Source: JBEHWX01 sp048498995 (lineage in GTDB: Bacteria > Bacteroidota > Ignavibacteria > OLB7). Taken from it: a stretch of 10,246 nucleotides of DNA. The notes under the pieces were generated by a model, which searched no databases, was not told where the DNA came from, and was given only the letters and a program-made list of their open reading frames with translations. Below, one piece after another: positions 1 through 6,140 of this stretch; the first letter of the stretch is position 1, and each line of letters opens with the position of its first letter. A program made the position numbers and the translations under genes. The stretch is taken from NCBI GenBank assembly GCA_048498995.1, contig JBEHWX010000155.1, forward strand, positions 1 through 10,246, in the 5' to 3' direction.

Positions 1-854
1 CTCTTGGGGCATGAAGCAGCGCAAAGAGAAGAAGATCCGATCCGGCTATCCCAGCAATGTCACCGATGAAGAGTGGGCGTTGCTTGCTCCATACCTCACC
101 CTGATGACCGAGGATGCCCCGCAGCGAGAGCACTCCCTGCGCGAAGTCTTTAATGGCCTTCGATGGATCGTCAGAGCTGGTGCTCCCTGGCGGATGATGC
201 CCAACGATCTGCCTCCCTGGGCGGTCGTCTACCAGCAGACCCAGCGATGGCTAGCTGCTGGTGTGTTCCAAACACTCGTGGATGATCTTCGAGCGGTCAT
301 GCGTATCGCTAATGGCCGAAGCGAGCGGCCAACGGCCGCGATCTTCGACAGTCGCACCGTGCAGTCGACACCGGAGAGCGGATCGCGTGCCGGCTATGAT
401 GGCGCCAAGCGTCGTAAGGGCTCGAAGGTGCATATCGCGGTCGACACGCTGGGTCATCTGCTGGCGCTGCACGTCACCGCGGCCGATGAGCAGGACAGAG
501 CGCAGGTTGATGCCCTTGCCCAGCAGGTGCAACGGGCGACCGGAGAGAGCGTTGAGATCGCCTACGTCGATCAGGGCTACACCGGGGAAGCCGCTGCTGA
601 GGCCGCCGAAGCGCATGGCATCGAGCTGGAGGTTGTCAAGCTGCCGGAAGCAAAACGAGGCTTTGTGCTGCTGCCACGGCGTTGGGTTGTCGAGCGGAGC
701 TTCGCATGGATGGCCCGCTTCCGTCGATTAGCTCGCGATTATGAGCGATTACCGCAGACACTTGCTGGCCTGCATCTGCTAGCATTTGTCATGATTCTGA
801 TGCGCCGCTTTGTCGATGTCCTCGAAACCCTCAGACAAAGTGCATAACAGGCTC
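1..854 (+). mobile_element. IS5-family insertion sequence, left end outside the window
   Basis: The transposase gene at 11-847 fills almost the whole element. The right boundary is placed at about 854, where the sequence reads TGCATAACAGGCTC; on the other strand this is GAGCCTGTTATGCA, a terminal-repeat style common in IS5-family members. The matching left repeat must lie before base 1, because only 10 nt precede the transposase start, so the element cannot be delimited fully here. The transposase reading frame is uninterrupted, so the element may still be active. The family is well supported by the transposase; the exact boundary is inferred. Confidence 0.75.
11..847 (+). CDS. IS5-family DDE transposase, full length
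   Basis: This 278-residue protein would catalyse cut-and-paste movement of the surrounding insertion sequence by DDE (RNase H-fold) chemistry. The N-terminal part (about residues 12-80, with SNVTDEEWALLAPYL and GLRWIVRAGAPWRMMP) matches the DUF4096-type domain of IS5 transposases. The catalytic residues can be placed as D113 in IFDSRTVQ, D187 in YVDQGYTG and E228 in WVVERSFAW. The stretch from W225 to E245 (ERSFAWMARFRRLARDYE) is the IS5-type C-terminal signature. Length is normal for single-frame members of the family. The ATG at 11 is the only sensible start in the window; sequence upstream is too short to judge a ribosome binding site. The TAA stop lies within the terminal region of the element. 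Base composition looks less GC-rich than the genes downstream, which fits a mobile gene. Confidence 0.93.
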   Translation: MKQRKEKKIRSGYPSNVTDEEWALLAPYLTLMTEDAPQREHSLREVFNGLRWIVRAGAPWRMMPNDLPPWAVVYQQTQRWLAAGVFQTLVDDLRAVMRIANGRSERPTAAIFDSRTVQSTPESGSRAGYDGAKRRKGSKVHIAVDTLGHLLALHVTAADEQDRAQVDALAQQVQRATGESVEIAYVDQGYTGEAAAEAAEAHGIELEVVKLPEAKRGFVLLPRRWVVERSFAWMARFRRLARDYERLPQTLAGLHLLAFVMILMRRFVDVLETLRQSA

Positions 855-857
855 TAA
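841..857 (+). repeat. Probable right terminal repeat of the IS and 3-bp target duplication
   Basis: TGCATAACAGGCTC (841-854) overlaps the transposase stop codon and would be the inner-to-outer reading of the right terminal inverted repeat. It is followed by TAA (855-857). Several IS5 subgroups duplicate a 3-bp T-N-A target, so TAA is a reasonable duplicated target. The left repeat and left copy of the target are not in the window, so neither can be confirmed. Confidence 0.45.
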
Positions 858-984
858 GCTCTCCGTTCCGGCCGTGGAAATGCCGACCATGCGGTCTTAT
901 CGCCGATTCTCGCGAGTTGTCGCCACGTATACTTCGATGTGCCGGGAATGCGCAAGGAATCGAGGTTTTATGCGGCTTCCAGGG

Positions 985-1013
985 TTGTGTCCGGTGGCAT
1001 GGTTTTGTAATAA
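985..1013 (+). promoter_or_regulatory. Weak promoter candidate for the lipoprotein gene
   Basis: TTGTGT (985-990) is separated by exactly 17 nt from TAATAA (1008-1013), in one of the few AT-richer spots of the region. Each box matches the sigma-70 consensus in only about half its positions. If used, transcription would start near 1020 and give a leader of about 130 nt containing the hairpin at 1039-1056. Confidence 0.22.
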
Positions 1014-1038
1014 ACGATTGCTGTTCGATTGAGGAGAT

Positions 1039-1056
1039 GGGGGCCTGACGGCCTCC
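1039..1056 (+). other. Short hairpin in the lipoprotein leader
   Basis: GGGGGCC (1039-1045) and GGCCTCC (1050-1056) pair over seven positions, including one G-U wobble, around a TGAC loop. No T-tract follows, so it is not an obvious terminator. It could be incidental in GC-rich DNA or could stabilise the leader RNA. Confidence 0.3.
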
Positions 1057-1137
1057 GAAGGGATGGTGAAGTTTCAATGACGATCGGAGCGTCTCCCGTC
1101 CGGGTGGCGGTCCGAGGATGTTCAATCAAACTTGTGT

Positions 1138-1147
1138 GGGGAGGAAA
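1138..1147 (+). promoter_or_regulatory. Strong ribosome binding site deciding the start at 1153
   Basis: GGGGAGGAAA contains a complete GGAGG (1140-1144) placed 8 nt before the ATG at 1153. It excludes the in-frame TTG at 1132, which lies upstream of this site. It is the only strong Shine-Dalgarno sequence seen before a gene in the window. Confidence 0.75.
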
Positions 1148-1152
1148 CGAAG

Positions 1153-1992
1153 ATGAAGACGAACAAGATGATCCTGTTTGCGTGCGCGCTCGTCGCCACG
1201 GCCATTGCCGCCTGCAGCCCGGATAACCAGCCGACATCGCCGATGAGCGAATTCGCCGGAAAGGTGCCTCCACCGTCGACGCCGCCGAGCTCGAATACCA
1301 TCAATCGTCCGGTCACCGATTTCCTGAAGATGCAGGGGAGCTACTGCGATCCGGATCAGTCGGGAAGCTGCGTCACGTACGTCGGGCCGACGGCGAACAT
1401 GCTCACCTGGTTCGACCAGAACCGGCAAATGGCGGTCTGGGTCGATTACGCCGGCCTCGGCGATCAGTGGGTGATGCAGCAGAACGGAGGACAGAAGGGC
1501 TTTGGAACGAACATGACCGGCGGTATCAGCGAGGAGCTGATGCCCGACGGACGCGCCCAGGTGACGATCGATCTGCAGACCAACAACGCGATGGCCTTCG
1601 TGACGCAGGGGCCTGATTTGAAGGGGAGCCCGGTGATCTTCGGCCATCATCTGCGCGATGTGATGAATCCGGCCACCCCGCCGGGACTCGGCACCCTCTC
1701 GATGCACGTCGTGATGATCAACAACGCTCCGGGCGCGCCGCTCCCGGATCTGATTCAGCTGATCAAGGCGCCGATGAACGGCCAGCAACTGGTCTCGATG
1801 GATGTGAAGTTCAACGGTAACGGCCAGCTCGGGCAGCCGTTCACCGACGTCCCGAACGCGTACGGAACGATGACGCTCTACCAGAACGGCCCGGCCGTCG
1901 GCAACTTCGCCGGCCTCGGCCAGCTCAATGGCCCGGGAGCCAGCGCCGATGTGATGATCGCCAAGTCGGAGCCGCAGGTGAGCAGCAAGTAA
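1153..1992 (+). CDS. Predicted lipoprotein of unknown function
   Basis: This 279-residue protein carries a lipoprotein signal: positive start (MKTNK), hydrophobic stretch (residues 6-20) and lipobox I-A-A-C with the lipidated cysteine at residue 21. It should therefore be membrane-anchored on the periplasmic side or outer membrane. The next 30 residues are rich in Pro, Ser and Thr (KVPPPSTPPSSN), a typical flexible tether. The mature domain (about 55-279) is rich in Asn, Gln, Gly and Met, looks beta-rich, and has two cysteines close together (C65, C73 in YCDPDQSGSC) that could form a disulfide. I do not recognise a family and propose no function. The ATG was chosen over an in-frame TTG at 1132 because of the strong ribosome binding site and the clean signal peptide. 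The gene stands alone, bounded by a long leader and a terminator. Confidence 0.85.
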   Translation: MKTNKMILFACALVATAIAACSPDNQPTSPMSEFAGKVPPPSTPPSSNTINRPVTDFLKMQGSYCDPDQSGSCVTYVGPTANMLTWFDQNRQMAVWVDYAGLGDQWVMQQNGGQKGFGTNMTGGISEELMPDGRAQVTIDLQTNNAMAFVTQGPDLKGSPVIFGHHLRDVMNPATPPGLGTLSMHVVMINNAPGAPLPDLIQLIKAPMNGQQLVSMDVKFNGNGQLGQPFTDVPNAYGTMTLYQNGPAVGNFAGLGQLNGPGASADVMIAKSEPQVSSK

Positions 1993-2043
1993 CGTCGCAT
2001 GCCTCCCTCCCGATCGGGGAGAGAAGCGCGATGGTGTGCCCGG

Positions 2044-2085
2044 GAGCGGGACGTGGCCGGAAGGTCGCGTCCCGCTCGTCGTTTT
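2044..2085 (+). terminator. Rho-independent terminator after the lipoprotein gene
   Basis: GAGCGGGACG (2044-2053) and CGTCCCGCTC (2068-2077) form a perfect 10-bp stem with a 14-nt loop. It is followed by GTCGTTTT (2078-2085), a short T-rich tail. It starts 52 nt after the lipoprotein stop and about 100 nt before the next gene, so it likely ends the lipoprotein transcript. Confidence 0.7.
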
Positions 2086-2182
2086 CCGCCGCGTGCCTCC
2101 GGCGTATCTTGCTCCCGATGTCCGGTCGCCTCCATTTCCGGGAGGCCCTTCCTCCGTCGCTCATGACCCATCATTCCCGCGT

Positions 2183-2779
2183 ATGAACTGGCCCCGCACC
2201 ATTACCGCTTCCAGGCCCGACGGCGCCGTCGAGCTGGTGATCCGCCCTTTCGCCGAGGAGAAGGACTCGGTCGAGGAGCTCACGAAATTTCTTCACCGCG
2301 CCTACCGGGTGCTCGCCGACATGGGGCTCCGGTTCCTGGCGACGCATCAGACGCCGGAGCAGACGCGCAACCGGATCGGCGAGGGGGTCTGCCTGGTGGC
2401 GACGATCGATGGCCGGATCGCCGGCACGATCATCTACGTGGCCCCCGGACGCGGGCATGGGGCCTCCTGGTACGCGCGGCCGGAGGTGGCGTTCTTCGCG
2501 CAGTTCGGCGTCGAGCCGGAGCTTCGCCGATACGGTGTCGGCAGCGTGCTTCTGGAGCTGGTCGAGGAGATGGCGCGCCGCGATGGGGCCGGTGAGCTTG
2601 CGCTGGATACCGCCGAGACGGCGCATCACCTGATCGCGTGGTACGGCAAGCGGGGCTACCGTCTGGTCGACCATGTGCAGTGGGATGTCACCAACTACCG
2701 GAGCGTGATCCTGAGCAAGGCGCTCAACGATGCCGTGGCGCCGGCCCGGGATTTTCTCGGGGAGAAAGAAGGGGCCTGA
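2183..2779 (+). CDS. GNAT-family N-acetyltransferase
   Basis: This 198-residue cytoplasmic protein should transfer an acetyl group from acetyl-CoA to an amine; the substrate cannot be told from sequence. The GNAT fold is visible as: LVIRPF near residue 18, a helix region 28-47, a beta-hairpin at 70-86 (VCLVATIDGRIAGTIIY), strand AFFAQFGVEP at 103-112, the acetyl-CoA pyrophosphate loop RRYGVGS at 115-121 (the Q/R-x-x-G-x-G/A motif), and the C-terminal motif ending in WYGKRGYRLVDH at 153-164. The frame is open further upstream from a GTG at 2036, but that start would sit inside the terminator of the previous gene and add an unrelated proline-rich extension, so the ATG at 2183 is preferred. No clear ribosome binding site precedes it. 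The stop is followed closely by the tandem array at 2821. Its role is otherwise unknown. Confidence 0.87.
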   Translation: MNWPRTITASRPDGAVELVIRPFAEEKDSVEELTKFLHRAYRVLADMGLRFLATHQTPEQTRNRIGEGVCLVATIDGRIAGTIIYVAPGRGHGASWYARPEVAFFAQFGVEPELRRYGVGSVLLELVEEMARRDGAGELALDTAETAHHLIAWYGKRGYRLVDHVQWDVTNYRSVILSKALNDAVAPARDFLGEKEGA

Positions 2780-2800
2780 AACGCCGACCAGGCCAGGCCC
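2772..2800 (+). terminator. Possible hairpin terminator at the acetyltransferase stop
   Basis: GGGCCTG (2772-2778) and CAGGCCC (2794-2800) can form a perfect 7-bp stem with a 15-nt loop, overlapping the end of the acetyltransferase gene. There is no T-tract, so it may be incidental in this GC-rich sequence. Confidence 0.22.
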
Positions 2801-2820
2801 GGCGCATCGGAGCCGTACAT

Positions 2821-2910
2821 CCGGTAGCCGCACATCCGGTAGCCGCACATCCGGTAGCCGCACATCCGGTAGCCGCACATCCGGTAGCCGCACATCCGGT
2901 AGCCGCACGT
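2821..2910 (+). repeat. 15-bp tandem array, six copies
   Basis: Five perfect copies of CCGGTAGCCGCACAT (2821-2895) are followed by a sixth with one change, ending CACGT (2896-2910). A degenerate copy, CGGAGCCGTACAT, precedes the array at 2808-2820. The last unit merges into the hairpin motif at 2904-2939. The 15-bp period keeps a reading frame open through the array, but the array lies after one gene's stop and before the next gene's signal peptide, so it is most likely non-coding. A closely related 14-bp array occurs at 10055-10138. Spacing is continuous, without spacers, so this is not a CRISPR array. Confidence 0.95.
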
Positions 2911-2939
2911 CTTTAGCGTGCGCTCTTCATCGCACCGGG
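2904..2939 (+). repeat. Hairpin repeat motif, copy A
   Basis: A 36-nt segment whose first part pairs as CGCACG (2904-2909) with CGTGCG (2917-2922) around the loop TCTTTAG, followed by CTCTTC. Bases 2904-2928 are identical to 10132-10156 over 25 nt. All 36 nt are repeated with three changes at 2965-3000. It directly follows the six-copy array and shares its first bases with the last unit. Confidence 0.85.
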
Positions 2940-2964
2940 GGGCCACAGGTGGCCGCCCGTACAA

Positions 2965-3000
2965 CGCACGTCTTCAGCATGCGCTCTTCATTGCACCGGG
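2965..3000 (+). repeat. Hairpin repeat motif, copy B
   Basis: It matches copy A at 33 of 36 positions; the changes are at 2975, 2979 and 2992. The change at 2979 (G to A) puts a mismatch in the stem, so the hairpin is weaker. No tandem array precedes this copy. Between the copies lies a small near-palindrome, GGCCACAGGTGGCC (2941-2954). B may be a decayed duplicate of A. Confidence 0.8.
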
Positions 3001-3140
3001 AGGGGGGGCCACGGCCGCCGTCCGCACGGAGCACTCGTGGCGCACACCAGGCATCGAAGCCCGCCCGACGGCATCGTCGCGCCGCGACTCCGCCCCGACC
3101 ATGTCTCCCGATACGGGAGCTGTTTCAAAATGAACGCGTC

Positions 3141-5903
3141 ATGAAACGATCCCTTTTCGTTCTGCTGATTTTCCCCATTCTGATCACGGTTTCCGCCGCC
3201 CAGAGTCTTCTCGATCTGCATCCCCGGCCGAAGATCGCCTGGAGCCGCGCCGATACGTTTCACTTCGACAGGCTCACCGAAATCGTGATCCCGGCCGTTC
3301 CCACGCCGGGCACGCGCGCGGCGCTGGCCTATCTGCAGCGGCGCGTGGCGGCCCTGATCGGCGACACGCTGCCGGTGGTGGCCGGCGCGCCGGGAGGCGG
3401 GCCGATGATCCTTCTCGGCGAGAAGGACGCGCTCCCATCCCTGCGCGACGAGGCCGCCCGCTCGATGGCGCGGGGAGAGGAATGGCCGGGACGGGAAGGA
3501 TATCTGCTCGATGTCGGGGCGAGGCGGGTGGTTCTGGCCGGCGCCGATCCCGAGGGGACGTTTCACGCCGTGGCCACCCTCGCGCAGTTGATGGTCGGGA
3601 GCGGTACGCGGGGAGCGATCGCGGGGGCGCACGTCAACGACGCTCCCGACTATCCGGTCAGGTGGGTCTTCTCGCAGCACAACCTCCGGGGCAACGGCGC
3701 CATAAGCCAACTTCGGAGCATCGCCGACACCATGGCCGCCTACAAGCTCAACGGCCTGCAGCAGAACGATTTCAAGTACGCCATCCTCGGCGAGCAGCCG
3801 GACTACTACTTCGACAGCGTCGCGGCGCTGCGCGGCATCCTCGCCGATCGCGCGATCGCCATGATCCCCGGCGTGGCCGGCATCGGCTATTCCAGCGGCA
3901 TCCTCGCCAACGATCCGAATCTCGCCGAGGGGATTCCGGCCACCGCGACCTTCGTGATCCAGGGTGACACCGGGCGGCTGGTCCCGGACCCCCGCGTGGC
4001 GCTGCCGAACGGATCGTTCGAAAGCGTCGGCTCGGACGGCAAGTTCAGCGGCTGGACGTTCTACGACGGCGCCACCAACGACACGAGCGTGGTCGCCGAC
4101 CGGCAGATCCAGCACGGAGGAAGCGTCAGCGCCCGCTGCTCCAACTTCCGCACCGGCGATCAGGCGCGGTACGGCAACTGCCGCTTCAGCCGTCGCGTCT
4201 CCTGCGAGCCGCATCGGGCCTACGTTCTCTCGGCATGGTGCCGCACAAAGGATCTCGTCGCCGATCAGGTGCAGCTCCTGGCCATCGGCTCCAACGCCAG
4301 CGGGGGCTCGCGGGCTCTTACCTACACCGCCTACGCCATCCCAGCCACATCCGACTGGATGAAGGTGGTGGCCGTGTTCAATACGCTCGACTTCACCACC
4401 GTGACCCTCTACGCGGGTGTCTGGGGTGGCCGCTCCGGCACCATCTGGTGGGATGATATCGACGTGCGGGAGGCGGGGCTGGTCAATGTGCTGCGCCGTA
4501 CCGGCGCGCCGCTGATCGCGGAGAACCTGCGGAGCCGCAAAGTCCTGCTGGAGGGAATGGATATCGACCCGATCGTCGATTCGACCTTCCTCCGCGGCCG
4601 TGGTAACGTAAGCCCCGAACATCGCCCGCCGCGGCTCCGCCGACTTGCCGGCGGAGCCGTCCGGAACGGCGATACGATCGTCGTGCGCTTCCATCATCCG
4701 ATCGCCACGGTCGCCGATATCGACGGCAACGGATCGGTGATGGTCTGCGTTTCGGAGGATAGCCTCTACAGGCTGCTCGACGATCAGATCGGCCGCGTCG
4801 AGGGGCTCTATCATCCGGGGCGCTTCTTCCTCGGCCACGACGAGATCCGGACGATGAACTGGGATTCGGCCTGCCTGCGACGCGCCCTTTCGCCGGCGGC
4901 GCTCCTGGCCGACAACCTGACGCGCTGCCTGGAGATCGTGGAGCGTCACAGCCCGGGCGCCGCGACCTACGTCTGGAGCGACATGTTCGATTCGCTGCAC
5001 AACGCGGTCGACGACTACTACCTCGTGAACGGCGATCTGCGTGGCGTCTGGGATATGATCCCGCGCACGCCGACGATCGTCAACTGGAACTACGGCCAGC
5101 GGGCGGCAAGCCTTGCCCGCTTCTCGCGGCTCGGGTTCCGTCAGGTGACCTCCCCGTATTACGATGCCCGCAGCACGACCGGCATGCGCGACTGGCGCCT
5201 GGCGATGGAGGGGGTTCCGGGTGTCGATGGGATGATGTATACGACCTGGGCCGGGGATTTCTCCTTCCTCCGTCCCTTCGCCTTCTATGCCTGGGGAGCC
5301 GGTCCGTATCTGCTGCACGCGCCGCTCGGCGCCGATGTTCTCACGCTCGTGGCGGCGGGATCTCCGGTGCCGGTCGAGGCGACCGTGCTTCCCGATCCGT
5401 ACGATGCGGGAGCCGGGATCGAGAAGGTACAGATGGATATCTACTCCCCCGCATCGTCGGGGACGGCCAGGACCGTTTCGCTGAGCGCGGCCGGCGGGAA
5501 CCGCTATGCCGGCGCGATCGACGGGCTGGCGGCGAGCGGCTTCCGCTACAGGCTCGTCGCGGTCGACCGTCGCGGCCTGCGTCGGGAAACGCCTCTCTAT
5601 CTGGTGGGGGGCGCGGGTGCCGGCGTCGGTACCTCGGACCCGGAGCCGGCCGGAGCGCTCACGATCTCGATGGCGCCGCAGCCGCTGCGGGGGGAGGGAT
5701 GGCTCCGGTTCCATCTTCCGCGGGCGGAGCGGTGGGAGCTGCGCGTGATCGATCCGGCGGGGCGCGTGGTGATCTCCCGGCGTGGGGAGGGGAGTGGAGA
5801 AGAGATGAGGATCGACGGGAGCGGGCTCGCCAGCGGGCTCTACCGCTGCGAGCTTCGCGCCGGCGCGAGCCGGGGAGCATGCGCCCTCGCGATCGTGCGC
5901 TGA
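3141..5903 (+). CDS. Secreted GH20-like glycoside hydrolase with a sorting-type C-terminal domain
   Basis: This 920-residue exported protein probably hydrolyses a polysaccharide or aminosugar polymer outside the cell. Residues 1-22 form a signal peptide (MKRSLFVLLIFPILITVSAAQS). Residues 24-170 match the N-terminal zincin-like domain of GH20 enzymes (GYLLDVGARRVVLAGADPEG, TLAQLM), followed by the barrel entry NDAPDYPVRW. Barrel segments run from 172 to about 280. About 285-443 is a CBM4/9-like jelly roll (PNGSFES at 289-295, WWDDIDVRE at 436-444). Then comes a further linker or beta region, and the barrel resumes, with the D-E pair D567-E568 in FFLGHDEIR. GH20 normally has [HN]-x-G-[ACGM]-D-E; here the first position is F563 and the fourth is H566, so it is a divergent relative and activity is uncertain. 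Residues 740-820 look Ig/fibronectin-like, and 840-920 (GLASGLYRCELRAG) resembles the type IX secretion sorting or FlgD-like domain. The ATG at 3141 is chosen for the signal peptide; an upstream in-frame extension would read through the repeat array. No strong ribosome binding site is present. Confidence 0.83.
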   Translation: MKRSLFVLLIFPILITVSAAQSLLDLHPRPKIAWSRADTFHFDRLTEIVIPAVPTPGTRAALAYLQRRVAALIGDTLPVVAGAPGGGPMILLGEKDALPSLRDEAARSMARGEEWPGREGYLLDVGARRVVLAGADPEGTFHAVATLAQLMVGSGTRGAIAGAHVNDAPDYPVRWVFSQHNLRGNGAISQLRSIADTMAAYKLNGLQQNDFKYAILGEQPDYYFDSVAALRGILADRAIAMIPGVAGIGYSSGILANDPNLAEGIPATATFVIQGDTGRLVPDPRVALPNGSFESVGSDGKFSGWTFYDGATNDTSVVADRQIQHGGSVSARCSNFRTGDQARYGNCRFSRRVSCEPHRAYVLSAWCRTKDLVADQVQLLAIGSNASGGSRALTYTAYAIPATSDWMKVVAVFNTLDFTTVTLYAGVWGGRSGTIWWDDIDVREAGLVNVLRRTGAPLIAENLRSRKVLLEGMDIDPIVDSTFLRGRGNVSPEHRPPRLRRLAGGAVRNGDTIVVRFHHPIATVADIDGNGSVMVCVSEDSLYRLLDDQIGRVEGLYHPGRFFLGHDEIRTMNWDSACLRRALSPAALLADNLTRCLEIVERHSPGAATYVWSDMFDSLHNAVDDYYLVNGDLRGVWDMIPRTPTIVNWNYGQRAASLARFSRLGFRQVTSPYYDARSTTGMRDWRLAMEGVPGVDGMMYTTWAGDFSFLRPFAFYAWGAGPYLLHAPLGADVLTLVAAGSPVPVEATVLPDPYDAGAGIEKVQMDIYSPASSGTARTVSLSAAGGNRYAGAIDGLAASGFRYRLVAVDRRGLRRETPLYLVGGAGAGVGTSDPEPAGALTISMAPQPLRGEGWLRFHLPRAERWELRVIDPAGRVVISRRGEGSGEEMRIDGSGLASGLYRCELRAGASRGACALAIVR

Positions 5904-6140
5904 CGGCCACCGCGCGCCACGAGCGCCAGCGACCACGCGCGGCGGCCGGAGCCGCCGACGGCATGCGCGAGCAACGACGTCCACCGCGCGGAGCACCATC
6001 CTCCGCGCGGCGGCGGGCATCGGACCACCCATGCCCCATGATACCTGAATCCAATACTCGTCCCAGTTGTGCGGCGTCGGCGGAGCTGGTAGATTCGGCG
6101 CGATCGTAACGAACCGACGTCAACAACAGCACCTGTCACC
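5904..6140 (+). other. Intergenic region with two hairpins
   Basis: About 237 nt without a gene. GGCGGC (5941-5946) pairs with GCCGCC (5951-5956) around a 4-nt loop. CCGCGCGGAG (5984-5993) pairs perfectly with CTCCGCGCGG (6001-6010) around the 7-nt loop CACCATC. No T-tract follows either hairpin, so they may stop transcription poorly, or may serve as RNA 3'-end barriers after the glycosidase. The last 100 nt are more AT-rich and hold a promoter candidate. Confidence 0.55.
6067..6095 (+). promoter_or_regulatory. Promoter candidate for the decarboxylase gene
   Basis: TTGTGC (6067-6072) is 17 nt before TAGATT (6090-6095), and the sequence continues as TAGATTCG. This fits a weak sigma-70 pair, and is one mismatch from the TAnnTTTG box described for Bacteroidota promoters, with TTG upstream at a suitable distance. 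It would give a leader of about 40 nt. The matches are short, so this is only suggestive. Confidence 0.3.

Larger units (their letters stand above)
848..1152 (+). other. Intergenic leader between the IS and the lipoprotein gene
   Basis: About 300 nt without a credible gene. Short reading frames exist but have no start context or recognisable product. It holds the IS end, a weak promoter-like pair (985-1013), a leader hairpin (1039-1056) and the ribosome binding site of the lipoprotein gene (1138-1147). No remnant of a gene interrupted by the IS could be recognised. Confidence 0.6.
2780..3140 (+). other. Non-coding repeat region between the acetyltransferase and glycosidase genes
   Basis: It contains the tandem array, motif copies A and B, and about 140 nt of unremarkable GC-rich sequence up to the next gene. 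I found no convincing promoter for the glycosidase; the most AT-rich spot, TGTTTCAAAATGAAC (3121-3135), is too close to the start to be a typical one. Confidence 0.6.

Noticed and set aside
1126..1788. Open frame of 220 codons on the - strand opposite the lipoprotein gene
   Set aside because: An Arg/His-rich shadow frame without motif or start context; the + strand gene has a ribosome binding site and a lipoprotein signal.
2036..2182. Upstream GTG start for the acetyltransferase
   Set aside because: It lies before the terminator hairpin at 2044-2085 and adds a proline-rich stretch with no match to the GNAT fold.
2821..2910. CRISPR array
   Set aside because: The units are directly adjacent with no spacers and are only 15 bp long, and no cas genes are present. 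The same applies to 10055-10246.
2171..2964. Repeat proteins encoded on the - strand across the array (DVRLP or MCGYR repeats)
   Set aside because: Low-complexity translation of a frame-preserving 15-bp repeat, lying opposite a solid acetyltransferase gene, with no start signals.
2730..3140. N-terminal extension of the glycosidase through the tandem array
   Set aside because: It would overlap the acetyltransferase gene, translate the array as an SGSRT repeat and bury the signal peptide. The ATG at 3141 gives a normal exported protein.
2988..6032. A 1014-codon open frame on the - strand opposite the glycosidase gene
   Set aside because: It is a by-product of GC-rich codon use on the + strand. 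Its translation is full of Arg, Ala, Asp and His with no recognisable domain, while the + strand frame has a signal peptide and clear domains.
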